Shown here piece after piece: positions 39,725 through 49,063 of a stretch of DNA of 64,000 nt. This DNA is from Kalmanozyma brasiliensis GHG001 (taxonomy: Eukaryota > Basidiomycota > Ustilaginomycetes > Ustilaginales): the NCBI RefSeq assembly GCF_000497045.1, contig NW_015961991.1, positions 372,812 to 436,811 on the forward strand, read 5' to 3'. Positions within the stretch are counted from its first letter, which is position 1. Each line of letters opens with the position of its first letter. The notes beneath the pieces were generated by a model. It was not told the origin of the DNA. It searched no databases and worked only from the letters and a program-made list of their open reading frames with translations. The translations under genes were made by a program, and so were the position numbers.

Positions 39725-41899
39725 ATGTTGCTACCACACGCCGTTTCGGCGCTGCGAGCGTCCAGACGTACTCTCCTGCCCCTCCCACCAATAGCCCGAC
39801 TTCGGACGCCGACTCGATGCATCGCCTCGTCCAGTCACAGTGCAGCGCAAGTACAAGAAGTCGTTCCACAGGACTCGAAAGCCTCCGATCAGCCCTCGTC
39901 ATCCTCGGCAGAGCCACAGAAGCTCGGCAAGCGAGCACGCAAGGCCCTCAAGGCGCGGCAGAGGCAGGACGATGAACGCATAGCCAAAGAAGCCAAAGCC
40001 AAGGCAAAAGCCGAAGTCCGCAACGCGGATACAGGCTCTCAACATGCCGCCAGCCGAGACGACGGAGGAGATTCCGAAGCATCGCCAATCATTCGAGTGA
40101 GGCATGTCGTAGCCGTGGTAGACGGCTCATCCTCAAGCTCAACAGCGCAAAGCAGAGAAGTTGACGCTTGGAGGTCGAAAGCCAAAGCTCAAGGCGAGAC
40201 AGATCCGACAATTGGGTGGAGTGGGTCTCTATTCCGAAGTCATGTCTCGTCTCTACTCTCTGGATTCGGTACCTCGCCAACTACCGAGCAGCTGCAAGAA
40301 AGCGATTTGCCAGGCGCCGCTCCTATCACCGACACCGCCTCATCCACAGACGCTACCCAAAGCAGCACCGACACAAGCGGTCCATCAGATAGAAGAGGCA
40401 ACCCAAGATACATGAACAAGTCGGAGCGAATGGAGTCGCAAGCACGCGTCATCTTCCAGGCTATCCAGGAAGCACGTGAACGAGGCATCGTCGACGAGGA
40501 CGAATCGTTCTTCTACCCCTATCCCGAGGGTGTACCACCGAAAGATGTCGAAGGCAGAGACGCTGTGTGGCTCAACCTTGGTCCAGATCCGGAAGCATGG
40601 GGACGAGAGATCCCGCAGGTCAAGGACAGTTGGCTCGAAGTGCTCTCGCTCGGTCTGACCAAGGAGATCACGGGCAGAGCGTACAAGCCGCCTTTCAGGT
40701 CACTTGAGGTCGACGAAGCCGACGAGACAGAGCTCGAACGAACAAAGGAAGAGCGGATTGCATTTGACGACTTGGTGGATGATTACGATCTCGAAGACCA
40801 CGAACGACTGGAACAGCTGGGAGACTCGATCGTCAACATGTCCTCCCGTCTGTTGGCATATCAGTCGTTCCCAGACGTCAACGAGGGGTCGCTGACGAGG
40901 CTTTCGAATTATCCGACGCAGAATAACTTCCTGGCGTTGCTGTTCCAGGAGTGTGGACTGGCCGCAAGGCGGGACGAACTCCGAGATGAACTCCGCAAGG
41001 CAGCCGCAACGGACCTCGAAGAAGGCCAAGACCAAGAGGACAAGCCACGATCGAAGCGGCAGATCAGGAAAGAGCAAGAGGCTACGCAGAAAGAAGAAGA
41101 CAAAGCCCGGCTGCCTCTGCTCATCAAACGCGATGCAGACATGTTCGAAGCCTATGCTGCCGCTGTCTTCCTCAGCAACGGTAACGACTTTAACGTGGTG
41201 CACAACTGGCTCTGTCACCTGTTCAGGCCGTTCCAAGATCAAGCCTACCGGTTCATGGTGCAACGTAGTGAAGCGCTTGCCCGACTTCAGGCGAAACGTG
41301 CAGCGGCAGCAGCAGCAGCTGCCGCCGAAGCGACGGCCGCCGAGACAGCTTCCGCCAGCAAAGCCTTTTCACTGCCCTCTTTCCTCAGCAAGCCCAACGA
41401 CGCTGGCTCACCAACCAATCTCGCAGCCGAAGGCTTCGGCATCAGGTCCGCCTCTGTCGACCCGTCGTCCGTGCCCTTCGCGGCGCTCTTCCCTGAATTT
41501 GCGCGTGGCGACAAGCCCTCAGCAATCCCGACCTATGCGCTGAATAACACCTCGGAAGCATTCATCACGGACGAGTTCCTCACCGTCGCCGCCCGCGCTC
41601 GGCGTCAACGCGAAGAGCGCCTCCGCGAAGAACTGCGCCTGCAAGATCAGCAGGAGCTGATGAACATGGGCTGGTTCCGCAAGGGCTTCCTCAACCTCAG
41701 AACGGGCTTCAGGCAGTACGTGCTGGGAGCGGATGTGCAGCGTGAAGAGGAGCTGAGGTTACGACAGAAGGTCAACGAGCAGAGAGGGATGAGCGAGAAG
41801 GATCGGCAGAGGTTGCGGGCCCAGGAGAGGTATGCGGCCGGCGTGTCGATTCGGAGCACGGGGAGTAAGAAGAAGCAGCGGCTTGGGGATGTTGAGTAA
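39725..41899 (+). CDS. Mitochondrial RNase III-fold protein (mL44-like)
   Basis: From the ATG at 39725 the protein has 724 residues. It starts with an Arg/Ser-rich amphipathic presequence without acidic residues (about 1-38), pointing to mitochondria. A long charged linker precedes an RNase III domain with HERLEQLGDSIVNM (Glu363, Asp367) near 359-372, RLSNYPTQNNFLALL near 390, and DADMFEAYAAAVFL (Glu475). The C-terminal region is helical and has an eight-plus Ala run near 525. RNase III-fold proteins in fungal mitochondria include mitoribosomal mL44 and mL57; the position of motifs resembles mL44. Length is roughly twice the usual. Conserved acidic residues leave open whether it cleaves RNA. 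An alternative in-frame start at 39449 exists. Confidence 0.72.
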   Translation: MLLPHAVSALRASRRTLLPLPPIARLRTPTRCIASSSHSAAQVQEVVPQDSKASDQPSSSSAEPQKLGKRARKALKARQRQDDERIAKEAKAKAKAEVRNADTGSQHAASRDDGGDSEASPIIRVRHVVAVVDGSSSSSTAQSREVDAWRSKAKAQGETDPTIGWSGSLFRSHVSSLLSGFGTSPTTEQLQESDLPGAAPITDTASSTDATQSSTDTSGPSDRRGNPRYMNKSERMESQARVIFQAIQEARERGIVDEDESFFYPYPEGVPPKDVEGRDAVWLNLGPDPEAWGREIPQVKDSWLEVLSLGLTKEITGRAYKPPFRSLEVDEADETELERTKEERIAFDDLVDDYDLEDHERLEQLGDSIVNMSSRLLAYQSFPDVNEGSLTRLSNYPTQNNFLALLFQECGLAARRDELRDELRKAAATDLEEGQDQEDKPRSKRQIRKEQEATQKEEDKARLPLLIKRDADMFEAYAAAVFLSNGNDFNVVHNWLCHLFRPFQDQAYRFMVQRSEALARLQAKRAAAAAAAAAEATAAETASASKAFSLPSFLSKPNDAGSPTNLAAEGFGIRSASVDPSSVPFAALFPEFARGDKPSAIPTYALNNTSEAFITDEFLTVAARARRQREERLREELRLQDQQELMNMGWFRKGFLNLRTGFRQYVLGADVQREEELRLRQKVNEQRGMSEKDRQRLRAQERYAAGVSIRSTGSKKKQRLGDVE

Positions 41900-42231
41900 G
41901 AGAAGGTCATAGACTAGACAAGAGCATGATTCAATGATAGAGCTTCTGCGATACATGTATACTGAATTGGCGAACAGAAGTATGTGGGCTTTGCATGCGA
42001 GTGCGTGCTGACGGGGACGGCCACCGCCAAATCCGAGCGGCAGTGAAGCCGAGTGGGGAAATTCTGACCGGCTACAGAGTGCGATGTCGGCTTTAGAAGA
42101 CGCACGGCGCGTTGTTGCGATCTCCCCCGCATTTCAAACTTGAGGGTCTGAGCGTTTTCCAACACACTGTCTCTCCTCTCGACCACGTCCTTCAATCTCC
42201 TGTTTGCCGTCGCAGCATCATTCGAACAGCA
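41900..42231. other. Intergenic spacer before the HIBADH gene
   Basis: 332 bp; no gene or clear promoter motif. Confidence 0.5.
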
Positions 42232-43332
42232 ATGCTGCCATCAACACGCTGCATGCTGCAGCACTCTCTGCGCCGTCTCGCTCCCCACGACCGAAGCAAG
42301 ACGATCGGCTTCATCGGTCTTGGCGCCATGGGCAAGGAGATGGCCAACAACCTCCTCTCGAAAACCCTTGCCGCCAACCCGGACCCGGCAGTCACTTTCG
42401 TCGTGCACGACACATTCGAGCAGTCCATCACGCGCTTCCTCACCGCCAACACGTCGCTCTATCCGAATCGCAACATCCTTGCTGCCTCGTCGCCCGCTGG
42501 CATCGCCAAGCTGTCGGGTACCATCGTTACGATGCTCCCCTCGTCTCCGCAGGTCAAGAGCGTCTACACGGAAGAAAACGGCATTCTGGACGGTCTTGAG
42601 TCCTATTGCTCCGCCTCGGCTGACGACATCCAAGCCAAGACCCTTTGCATCGACTGCACGACGCTCGATCCGAAAGTAGCCGTCGAAACGGCGACCACGA
42701 TCAAATCGGCCAACGCGCACTCGGCGTTTGACATGATTGACGCGCCCGTATCCGGCGGTGTGGTGGGTGCCAACGCAGGTACGCTCTCGTTTATGGTCGG
42801 TTCGAACTCGTCTACCTCGTTCGCCACTGCCGAGCCCTACCTGGCGATGATGGGATCGAGAGCGATCCACTGCGGCAAGAACGGTAACGGTTTGATCGCC
42901 AAGATTGCCAACAACCTGCTGTTGGGCATTTCGATGCTCGGCGTTACAGAAGCCATGCTGCTCGGCACGGCACATGGGTTGCCGCCCAAGGTGCTCGCGG
43001 GCATCATCAACACGAGCACGGGCAAATGCTGGTCTTCGGAAGTCAACAACCCCTGTCCAGGCGCGCTGGAGGGGACGAAATACAGTCCACCCGCGGATAG
43101 AGATTACGAAGGTGGATTTGCAGCAAGATTGATGGCGAAGGATCTGAAGTTGGCGATGAACACGGCCAAGTTGGAGGGTGTGCCGACACCGCTCGGCCAG
43201 CTGACGAGTAGCATCTATGAGGCGTTGGGTGGAAACGAGGAGTACGGGGGCAAGGATTTCGGGGTTGCGTTCAAGGCGCTGAGTGCCGCACTGGGGAGGG
43301 AGGAGTTCAAAGGCGGACGAGAGGAGGTCTAA
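42232..43332 (+). CDS. 3-hydroxyisobutyrate dehydrogenase, mitochondrial
   Basis: The 366-residue enzyme begins with a short mitochondrial presequence (MLPSTRCMLQHSLRRLAPH). The NAD-binding GFIGLGAMGKEMANNLL at about 25-41 follows, then the substrate-loop DAPVSGGVVGANAGTLSFMVG near 172, and the catalytic-Lys segment GLIAKIANNLLLG near 222. It would oxidise 3-hydroxyisobutyrate to methylmalonate semialdehyde in valine breakdown in the matrix. The ATG at 42232 is chosen because it opens the presequence; upstream ATGs in the same frame add sequence without character. The C-terminal domain carries KDLKLAMNTAK, the usual second conserved block. Confidence 0.93.
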   Translation: MLPSTRCMLQHSLRRLAPHDRSKTIGFIGLGAMGKEMANNLLSKTLAANPDPAVTFVVHDTFEQSITRFLTANTSLYPNRNILAASSPAGIAKLSGTIVTMLPSSPQVKSVYTEENGILDGLESYCSASADDIQAKTLCIDCTTLDPKVAVETATTIKSANAHSAFDMIDAPVSGGVVGANAGTLSFMVGSNSSTSFATAEPYLAMMGSRAIHCGKNGNGLIAKIANNLLLGISMLGVTEAMLLGTAHGLPPKVLAGIINTSTGKCWSSEVNNPCPGALEGTKYSPPADRDYEGGFAARLMAKDLKLAMNTAKLEGVPTPLGQLTSSIYEALGGNEEYGGKDFGVAFKALSAALGREEFKGGREEV

Positions 43333-43482
43333 CCAACATCCCAAAGGCAATTTCAATCAGTGCAGACTGTCACGCATGTTTGAGTAGACGTGCCAATCCG
43401 ACCGTGCGGAAGGCGATACGATTAAAAGTGGTGTATAAATGCCATACAAATACAAAAGGGGGTATCATCTTCGTTCATCGCC

Positions 43483-44073
43483 TTAAAACCTCTTCAACCC
43501 CAACCCGCTCTCGCCAGCCTTCTCGAAGTACGCCCGCAACTCGGACTGCCTCTGCCTCTCATCTTCCTCTTCGGCGCGCACCGTCTTTTGGAGCATCTCT
43601 TCGTACTCGCTCAAGCGTCTTGTTGGCTGTCTGCTGATGGCGGGGCTGGTATTTGCGCTGCTGGCCGCGGAGACGAGGGCGAATCCGGAGGTGAAGGAGG
43701 ATCGACGCGACGATGTGGGTGTCGACACGACCGAGTTGGACGCAGAATGCTTCTTGGACCACGACTTGATGGAGGATCGACGACGGAAGAGTCGCAGCAG
43801 GTCGAGGTGGAGGGCCGAGGAGCTTGATGGAGAGGTGGAGGGGGAAGGCACGTCGTCCGAGTCTTGCGTGTGGGTTTGGAGGGTGGAGTGACCGTGCACG
43901 TCGCGAGTGGTGCAACGATGTGATGGCGACCGCGATGCGGATGAGCGCTGTGATGTGGAGGGGAGGAGGAAGACGGGTGATAGCGAGGATGCGGACATGA
44001 CGGGTGAGGAGGGTGCCGAGGATCGCACCTGCTCCTCGTAGAGATCGCTGAATGTGAGGTATTGGTAGGGCAT
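43483..44073 (-). CDS. Small Ser-rich hypothetical protein
   Basis: The 196-residue protein is not recognised. It opens MPYQYLTFSDLYEEQV, has a Ser/Pro/Thr-rich middle with basic patches (RLFRRRSSIKSWSKK, SSRRSSFTSG), and ends with a predicted coiled coil (YEEMLQKTVRAEEEDERQR) and the tail GESGLGLKRF. RRxS sites suggest phosphorylation by PKA-like kinases. No signal peptide. A TATA-like element sits about 80 bp upstream, which supports the gene. It is tail-to-tail with HIBADH, 150 bp apart. Confidence 0.6.
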   Translation of the reverse strand: MPYQYLTFSDLYEEQVRSSAPSSPVMSASSLSPVFLLPSTSQRSSASRSPSHRCTTRDVHGHSTLQTHTQDSDDVPSPSTSPSSSSALHLDLLRLFRRRSSIKSWSKKHSASNSVVSTPTSSRRSSFTSGFALVSAASSANTSPAISRQPTRRLSEYEEMLQKTVRAEEEDERQRQSELRAYFEKAGESGLGLKRF

Positions 44074-44152
44074 GATGGCCGGAGAGAGGGTGGTGTATGT
44101 GTGTGCTCGCGGTGATTATCTGAGAAGGATGATGAGGCCGGATGTTCGTGTC

Positions 44153-44161
44153 GTTTATATC
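44153..44161 (-). promoter_or_regulatory. TATA-like box of the small Ser-rich gene
   Basis: GATATAAAC on the minus strand lies about 80 bases before the ATG at 44073. Confidence 0.4.
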
Positions 44162-45851
44162 TCGTCTAGGCTCGTACAAAGTTATGAACGGTGGAGGGTG
44201 GTGACTAGGTCTAAGTGCTCGGTGATGGCTGGCGCAGAATATGGTCGTAGGGAGACGTCAAAGAGCGATGTCCGTTTTCGTCGGGTATAAGGTCTTGGTG
44301 GATGATGGTATACGCTCGACAAGCTGAGTCGTGAGTCACTTGGAATGTGAATGGTGAAAGCGGCGCAATGGTTACGTGACGATCCTGTTGCTCGCTTATA
44401 GCAGTGGCTGAGGAGATAGCGGCAAATGGGCACTTTTCCGGTTTTTTCACCTTCATGTTCCCGGTTCATCTTGCTTTGACAGCCAGCGAACCCTGGCTCA
44501 AAGAACCAGCCCGGAAAAATTTCCAAACGGCGAAATTCGCAGCTGCACGCACGCACGCCATTCATCAGATGTTGCCGACGCGTATGACTCCGTGGACACG
44601 GCGCAGCGGAATTAAATTTCTCTTGTCGATCCCTGTGACACGTTCCTTCCCGTGTGACTGGTGTCATTGCGGATGACTCCTCCATGGAGCTCTCTTGCTC
44701 GATCTGAGATTTGTATTCAATCTTCACGGTGATGCGAGATTGTGTGAGCGAGACTGATGCTCGTACAAAAGCGAAGTGTGTAGCAAGCAACCTCAAAGCG
44801 CCGGTTCGCTCAGCTGGTGGCTCCCGGCAAGCTTCGGTTGATTAACCGGCACGTCGAAAATAGCAACCCATCTTAGCTCAATACGGCGGCTACCCTCGCT
44901 TCTACTAGCCTAGCTCACCTTCGCATCATCTAATCAAAGCAATCCACTCACCCCTTGTTGAATATCGACATCCTCTCTTCCACAAATGAGCAGAAAGAAG
45001 ATGTATCGCCAAGAAGTTCGTCCCTCGGGGCGGACCGTACAATTCAAAGGGCGACACAACGTGATGATCTCCCGTGTCGGCCAATTCCGAAACTTGTCTA
45101 CAAGGCTCACCGAGTTGTTCCGAGAGCTCGGGTGGAGTCGTGTCAGCGCGATATAACATTTTGGAAAATTGCGACTTCGGACTTTGAAGGGTAAAAAACC
45201 GAAGAAGTGGCCACCGCGGAAGGTCACCACCGGTTACCGGATGGCTTTTTGGAGCCGGTGCCGGACGACGACGACGCTAGCCGCCGGCTCCGGCTATGAG
45301 ACGAGTCTGAGGTTGTAGGACCATGGAGCGAGCTGGGTCTCATGTCTTGTAAGTGAGGAACAAGAGCGAGCATAGTAGATGTGATCTGAAGCGGTGTGGT
45401 GGGTTGCAAGCGAAATTCTTTCCACAATGTGAGACAATAGTACCAAACAAATACAGACAAATAACGAGGACGACCGTCGCAGCCCGACGCGACCAAGCCG
45501 CGAGGTGTGCAATCCATCATCAGGCTCGAGCGATCGCATTGCTGGACCAGCCAACACCAGCCAAGGCTTGGATCGAACTATGACTCGTCATCGGAGCCTT
45601 TCTGGGCGAAGGCGAAGTGGGCTGCACGGCTGCGGCAAATGAGCTCTCACAACTGCAAGCTCTTCAACGCGGACGTCGATTCAGGAGCACGCTTGCTGAA
45701 AGGCAGGTCAGACGGCGGCTCGCACAGTTCCTTGGCATGCAGCCAGCATTGAGGTGGCGTAAAGCTCGACGAAAGGTGGGTCATGAAAAGTGGGGTGAGA
45801 GGACACAGAGTCGAATTGACTGCTTGGCGAAGCAGAGAGAGGAACGCAGAG

Positions 45852-45863
45852 CCAATCAGATAA
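45852..45863 (+). promoter_or_regulatory. Adjacent CCAAT and GATA elements upstream of the HapX-type gene
   Basis: CCAAT at 45852-45856 is followed after one base by AGATAA at 45858-45863, about 440 bp before the ATG. CCAAT is the core of the Hap2/3/5 complex that HapX joins, and (A/T)GATAA is the site type of fungal iron-sensing GATA repressors such as Urbs1/SreA. Binding here is inferred. Confidence 0.4.
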
Positions 45864-45985
45864 GCGGACGCGGGCCCGAATGGTTGACTCGGTTTCATTC
45901 GAGATCGAACGCAGCGCTCCGCCAGTCTGTGGGACAGAGGAAGGAAAGCTGATTCGAAAGCAGCAGCCGCGCTGAACGTCTAATC

Positions 45986-45991
45986 TGATAA
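45986..45991 (+). promoter_or_regulatory. GATA element upstream of the HapX-type gene
   Basis: TGATAA about 315 bp before the ATG; a fungal GATA-factor consensus. Single short motifs can occur by chance. Confidence 0.3.
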
Positions 45992-46304
45992 CAAAAGATT
46001 CTTTGCCTTCTCGATTTTGCAGGCACTAGACCAGTCACCAGAATCGCGCTTTGGGCTCAGCCGAATGGCTCAGTCAGAGACCCCAATTTTCGCCCCGACC
46101 ATCGCAATCACTCACTTTGACCTTCTCACCATCATCCTCGCCCTTGCTCGACCATCAACACAGCGCACCTCTCACCTCCTCCTGGAGGCCGAAACCGAGA
46201 TCAGTTCACTTACTTCACGAGTCGTGACGACCAGGCGTTGATATCCACGTTCGATGCCCGCTGTCTACGTGCTCATCTAGGCTGAGAAGATAGCTCTTGC
46301 AGCC

Positions 46305-48518
46305 ATGTCCTCGCCAGCCATGGCATCGATGATGCCCTCACCGGGTCCGTCGAATGCTTCGCTCGCCGCACACAGGAGCTTTTCGCAGAGACCCATTGCC
46401 TCCCCCTCGGCCTCGATTGCGCCCTCGTCACTCAAGCCTGCTCCTGTCAAGGCTTCATCATCGCGGTTAGCGCCAGCGCCTTCTTCGACACTCGCCCCAG
46501 CCCCTGTCCAGCCTCTCGTAGCTGTCAAATCTGCCTCATCCTCCGTTCCTTCAGCAGCTCTCGCATCGTCCGCGTCTGTCACGCCCTCAGTCCCCAAGAA
46601 GGATGCCAGCGGCGGCCCTCTCGTCCAGCCATCCAAGGAATGGGTCCTTCCAGCTCGCGCCAAACCCGGTCGCAAGCCATCCGAGACCGAGCCGCTCACC
46701 AAACGCAAAGCGCAGAACCGCGCCTCTCAGCGTGCATTCCGAGAACGCAAACAATCCTACCTCTCCGAATTGGAGGCCAAAGTTGCCGCATACGAGGCAG
46801 CTGAGATCGATCGCAGCGTCGAGATCCAGAAAGTCGCTCAGAAGCTGCGCGCCGAGAACGAGGCCTTGCGCAAAGAAGCGGCAGGCTGGAAGGACAAGTT
46901 CGTCAAGATCGAAAAGTATCTGCTGCAAGCAAAGGCGAATGGCGGAAGACTGCCGGGAGTGACGCCGAGTGTCAAGTCCGGCCCTGGATGCAAAGCGCCC
47001 GCACACGAAAGGGCAGCAGCGGTGCCCAAAAGAGGCGTGCTCGTTGCGCCGGGGACTAAGAGCGAGCGGGATCGCGAGAGGAGCGCTGGTAGCGTGCGAT
47101 TCGCGGATGTCTCGACTCAGCAGAGTGAGACTTCGGCTCGCTCGTCGGTTGAGGATCAGCCTGCCGCAGCAGTGCCTCTCCGACGCAAACCCGCATCTGT
47201 TCCAGCTGTTGTCTTCCCGGTGGATGCCGCGAGTCCGTCCACGGCGACGAGCGTATCGATGGAGGTCGACGACGCTCAGACGCCAGCTGTGTCGTCCAGC
47301 CTGATCGCTCCCCGCAAGGGTCCCAAACCGCCTCTCTGGTCTTTCGAAACCACGAAGCCGACCACTCCACCTGCGACCGGCCCTGCTACTGCAGCAGAGA
47401 GCGCGGACAAGGCGGCCTCGCTTCTCTCGCCATCTCTTCTCTCACATGCTGGTCATCTGGACGGCGGATGTGGCTTTTGCACCGAGGCCTCTCCGTGTGT
47501 GTGCGCAGACGACTTCCTCGATCTCTCCAAGCCAGAACAGCCGTCCCACATCGCCGTTGCCAGCGACGTGCCCTCTGCAGTCCCGCTTCCGAAGCGTACC
47601 ACAACTTCGAGCGCATCAGAGACGTCGAGAAGGATGAGCATTGGCTCTCTCACCCATGCAAAAGATGTCGCGCTCGATCAACGCAAGCGAGCACCTGCCA
47701 GCGGCAACAAGCTTTGGTACACGGTCGCTCAGCAGGCGTCTCCTCCAAGCGTAAGCACCGCTGCCGTGCCTCTTTCGCTCAGAGGATCGACGAAGCCCAA
47801 GACCAGCAAGAAGCTCTGGAGTGTAATTGAAGCACCGGCGGAACCAGTCTGCACGGGCGATCCGAGCACCTGTGGTGCCTGCTCGACCGACCCTGGTCTT
47901 GCAGCCTTCTGCGAAGCCGTCACGACCGCCACCACCGCTCCTTCCACCTCGTCTTCGATCCTCGCCATCCCATTGAGCTCGTCTCCAGCACGACCGATCA
48001 TGGCACGGGCTGGCACAACAGGTCAACTTGCCTCAACCTCCCACACATCGCGCGGTGAAACCATCCCCTCCGCGTGGCGTCAGATCCGCTCCCACCCCCG
48101 CTTCTCCCAGTGGCAGGGCGGGCTCGACCTTCTCGCCGAAGTCGTCAGCAAGCGAAGTGGCAACTCACCCCTCCTCTCGCAAAAGCGGCCCCGCGAGGCA
48201 TCGGTCGAGATCGAGAGCTCCACCACCTCGATGCTCGCGACGAGCAACGATCGCGCCACCGCCAAACCCAGCCTCCTCCACACCACCTCCGACACCATCG
48301 TGTACGCCAGCACCAGTGTCAAGATCGAAGATGACGATGACGATGCGAGGGAGAGCAAGCGAAGCAGGATTCTGATCGATAGAGAGGCCGTTCAGGAGGC
48401 GCTGGCGCTGCTCGATGCAGGGACGGCAAAGGAACCAAGGGGTAGTGTAGGGTTGGGCATCAGGGAGGAACAGCCTTGCCCGTGCCCTTGGCGTCCGGGG
48501 GAGAAACGCTCGCCTTGA
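46305..48518 (+). CDS. hapX: HapX-type bZIP iron-response transcription regulator
   Basis: The 737-residue protein has the diagnostic order of HapX. The CCAAT-complex binding element KEWVLPARAKPGRKP is at about 111-125. A bZIP basic region with KAQNRASQRAFRERKQ follows and runs into a short leucine/coiled segment (to about 200). Cys-rich regions come next: CGFCTEASPCVC from residue 389, CTGDPSTCGAC with a downstream FC from about 516, and a terminal CPCPW near 727. HapX joins Hap2/3/5 to repress iron-consuming genes and activate uptake when iron is low; the Cys regions sense iron-sulfur status. The Cys-block order and the SAWRQIRSHPRFSQW segment near 590 support orthology over Yap1. It is intronless. 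CCAAT and GATA motifs lie upstream. Confidence 0.88.
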   Translation: MSSPAMASMMPSPGPSNASLAAHRSFSQRPIASPSASIAPSSLKPAPVKASSSRLAPAPSSTLAPAPVQPLVAVKSASSSVPSAALASSASVTPSVPKKDASGGPLVQPSKEWVLPARAKPGRKPSETEPLTKRKAQNRASQRAFRERKQSYLSELEAKVAAYEAAEIDRSVEIQKVAQKLRAENEALRKEAAGWKDKFVKIEKYLLQAKANGGRLPGVTPSVKSGPGCKAPAHERAAAVPKRGVLVAPGTKSERDRERSAGSVRFADVSTQQSETSARSSVEDQPAAAVPLRRKPASVPAVVFPVDAASPSTATSVSMEVDDAQTPAVSSSLIAPRKGPKPPLWSFETTKPTTPPATGPATAAESADKAASLLSPSLLSHAGHLDGGCGFCTEASPCVCADDFLDLSKPEQPSHIAVASDVPSAVPLPKRTTTSSASETSRRMSIGSLTHAKDVALDQRKRAPASGNKLWYTVAQQASPPSVSTAAVPLSLRGSTKPKTSKKLWSVIEAPAEPVCTGDPSTCGACSTDPGLAAFCEAVTTATTAPSTSSSILAIPLSSSPARPIMARAGTTGQLASTSHTSRGETIPSAWRQIRSHPRFSQWQGGLDLLAEVVSKRSGNSPLLSQKRPREASVEIESSTTSMLATSNDRATAKPSLLHTTSDTIVYASTSVKIEDDDDDARESKRSRILIDREAVQEALALLDAGTAKEPRGSVGLGIREEQPCPCPWRPGEKRSP

Positions 48519-48603
48519 CCGAGCAGCTTCGGGTGTGCTTCTGGCATCCGCAATGAATATTGATCCCACTGCTGACTCGTCAGATCTAGACTGAGAGAGG
48601 AGA

Positions 48604-48655
48604 GTGAAGACGATGAGTGAAGACGATGAGTGAAGACGATGAGTGAAACCGATGA
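48604..48655 (+). repeat. 13-bp tandem repeat, four units
   Basis: The unit GTGAAGACGATGA is repeated head to tail three times exactly and a fourth time with a small substitution (GTGAAACCGATGA). It lies between the hapX 3' end and the tRNA gene. Confidence 0.85.
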
Positions 48656-48720
48656 GGTATGAGTTGTCGACACATGCTGTCAGTCATAAATGCTATTGGA
48701 GAGGTGGTGCTTCATCAATT

Positions 48721-48820
48721 GGCCGGTTGGCCCAATGGTAAGGCGTCTGACTACGATTGCGTCCCTCGAGGGCGTCTTGTATCAATCAGGAGATTCTGGG
48801 TTCGAGCCCCAGGCTGGTCA
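48721..48820 (+). tRNA. tRNA-Arg (anticodon ACG) with a 28-nt intron
   Basis: The cloverleaf is complete. The 7-bp acceptor stem pairs GGCCGGT (48721-48727) with GCTGGTC (48813-48819), allowing wobble pairs, and A73 is at 48820. The D arm is GCCC...GGC. The anticodon stem TCTGA pairs with TCAGG, and the anticodon is ACG at 48753-48755. The T arm is CTGGG-TTCGAGC-CCCAG. An intron at 48757-48784 interrupts one base 3' of the anticodon, the standard position cut by the tRNA splicing endonuclease. The B box GGTTCGAGCCC is intact. A34 would be deaminated to inosine to read CGU/CGC/CGA. A T9 run follows directly. Confidence 0.92.
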
Positions 48821-48821
48821 C

Positions 48822-48830
48822 TTTTTTTTT
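48822..48830 (+). terminator. RNA polymerase III terminator of tRNA-Arg
   Basis: Nine consecutive T residues start two bases after the discriminator base of the tRNA, the normal Pol III stop signal. Confidence 0.85.
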
Positions 48831-49063
48831 CGCGAATCAGAATTTTTCAACTCTCACACTCTTTTTCTCGCCATGCCCAGAGCTGCCTCACTGCACGCAA
48901 TAGTCGGATGAAACTCGGGAACATCAAAGTTGAGTGCGTTTAGAAAGGCAGATTCGGTGCTTGTGCGGCAAAGCAAGACGAATAGCCACAAATGCAAGCA
49001 GTGAGTATCAAGCGCGATGTGCGCAACCGAGCGTCGTAAGTGTTCCTTTCAGCGAACGATCGC

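Larger units (their letters stand above)
44162..46304. other. 2.1 kb region upstream of the HapX-type gene
   Basis: No coding gene is supported. It contains GATA-type hexamers (AGATAA at 45858-45863, TGATAA at 45986-45991, AGATAG at 46288-46293), a CCAAT box at 45852-45856 and a perfect 8-base inverted repeat (GGAGCCGG at 45251-45258 with CCGGCTCC at 45284-45291). It likely holds the hapX promoter and long leader. Confidence 0.5.

Noticed and set aside
46305..48518. Yap1/AP-1-like stress factor
   Set aside because: The KEWVLP...KPGRKP element before the bZIP and the Cys-block order are specific to HapX.
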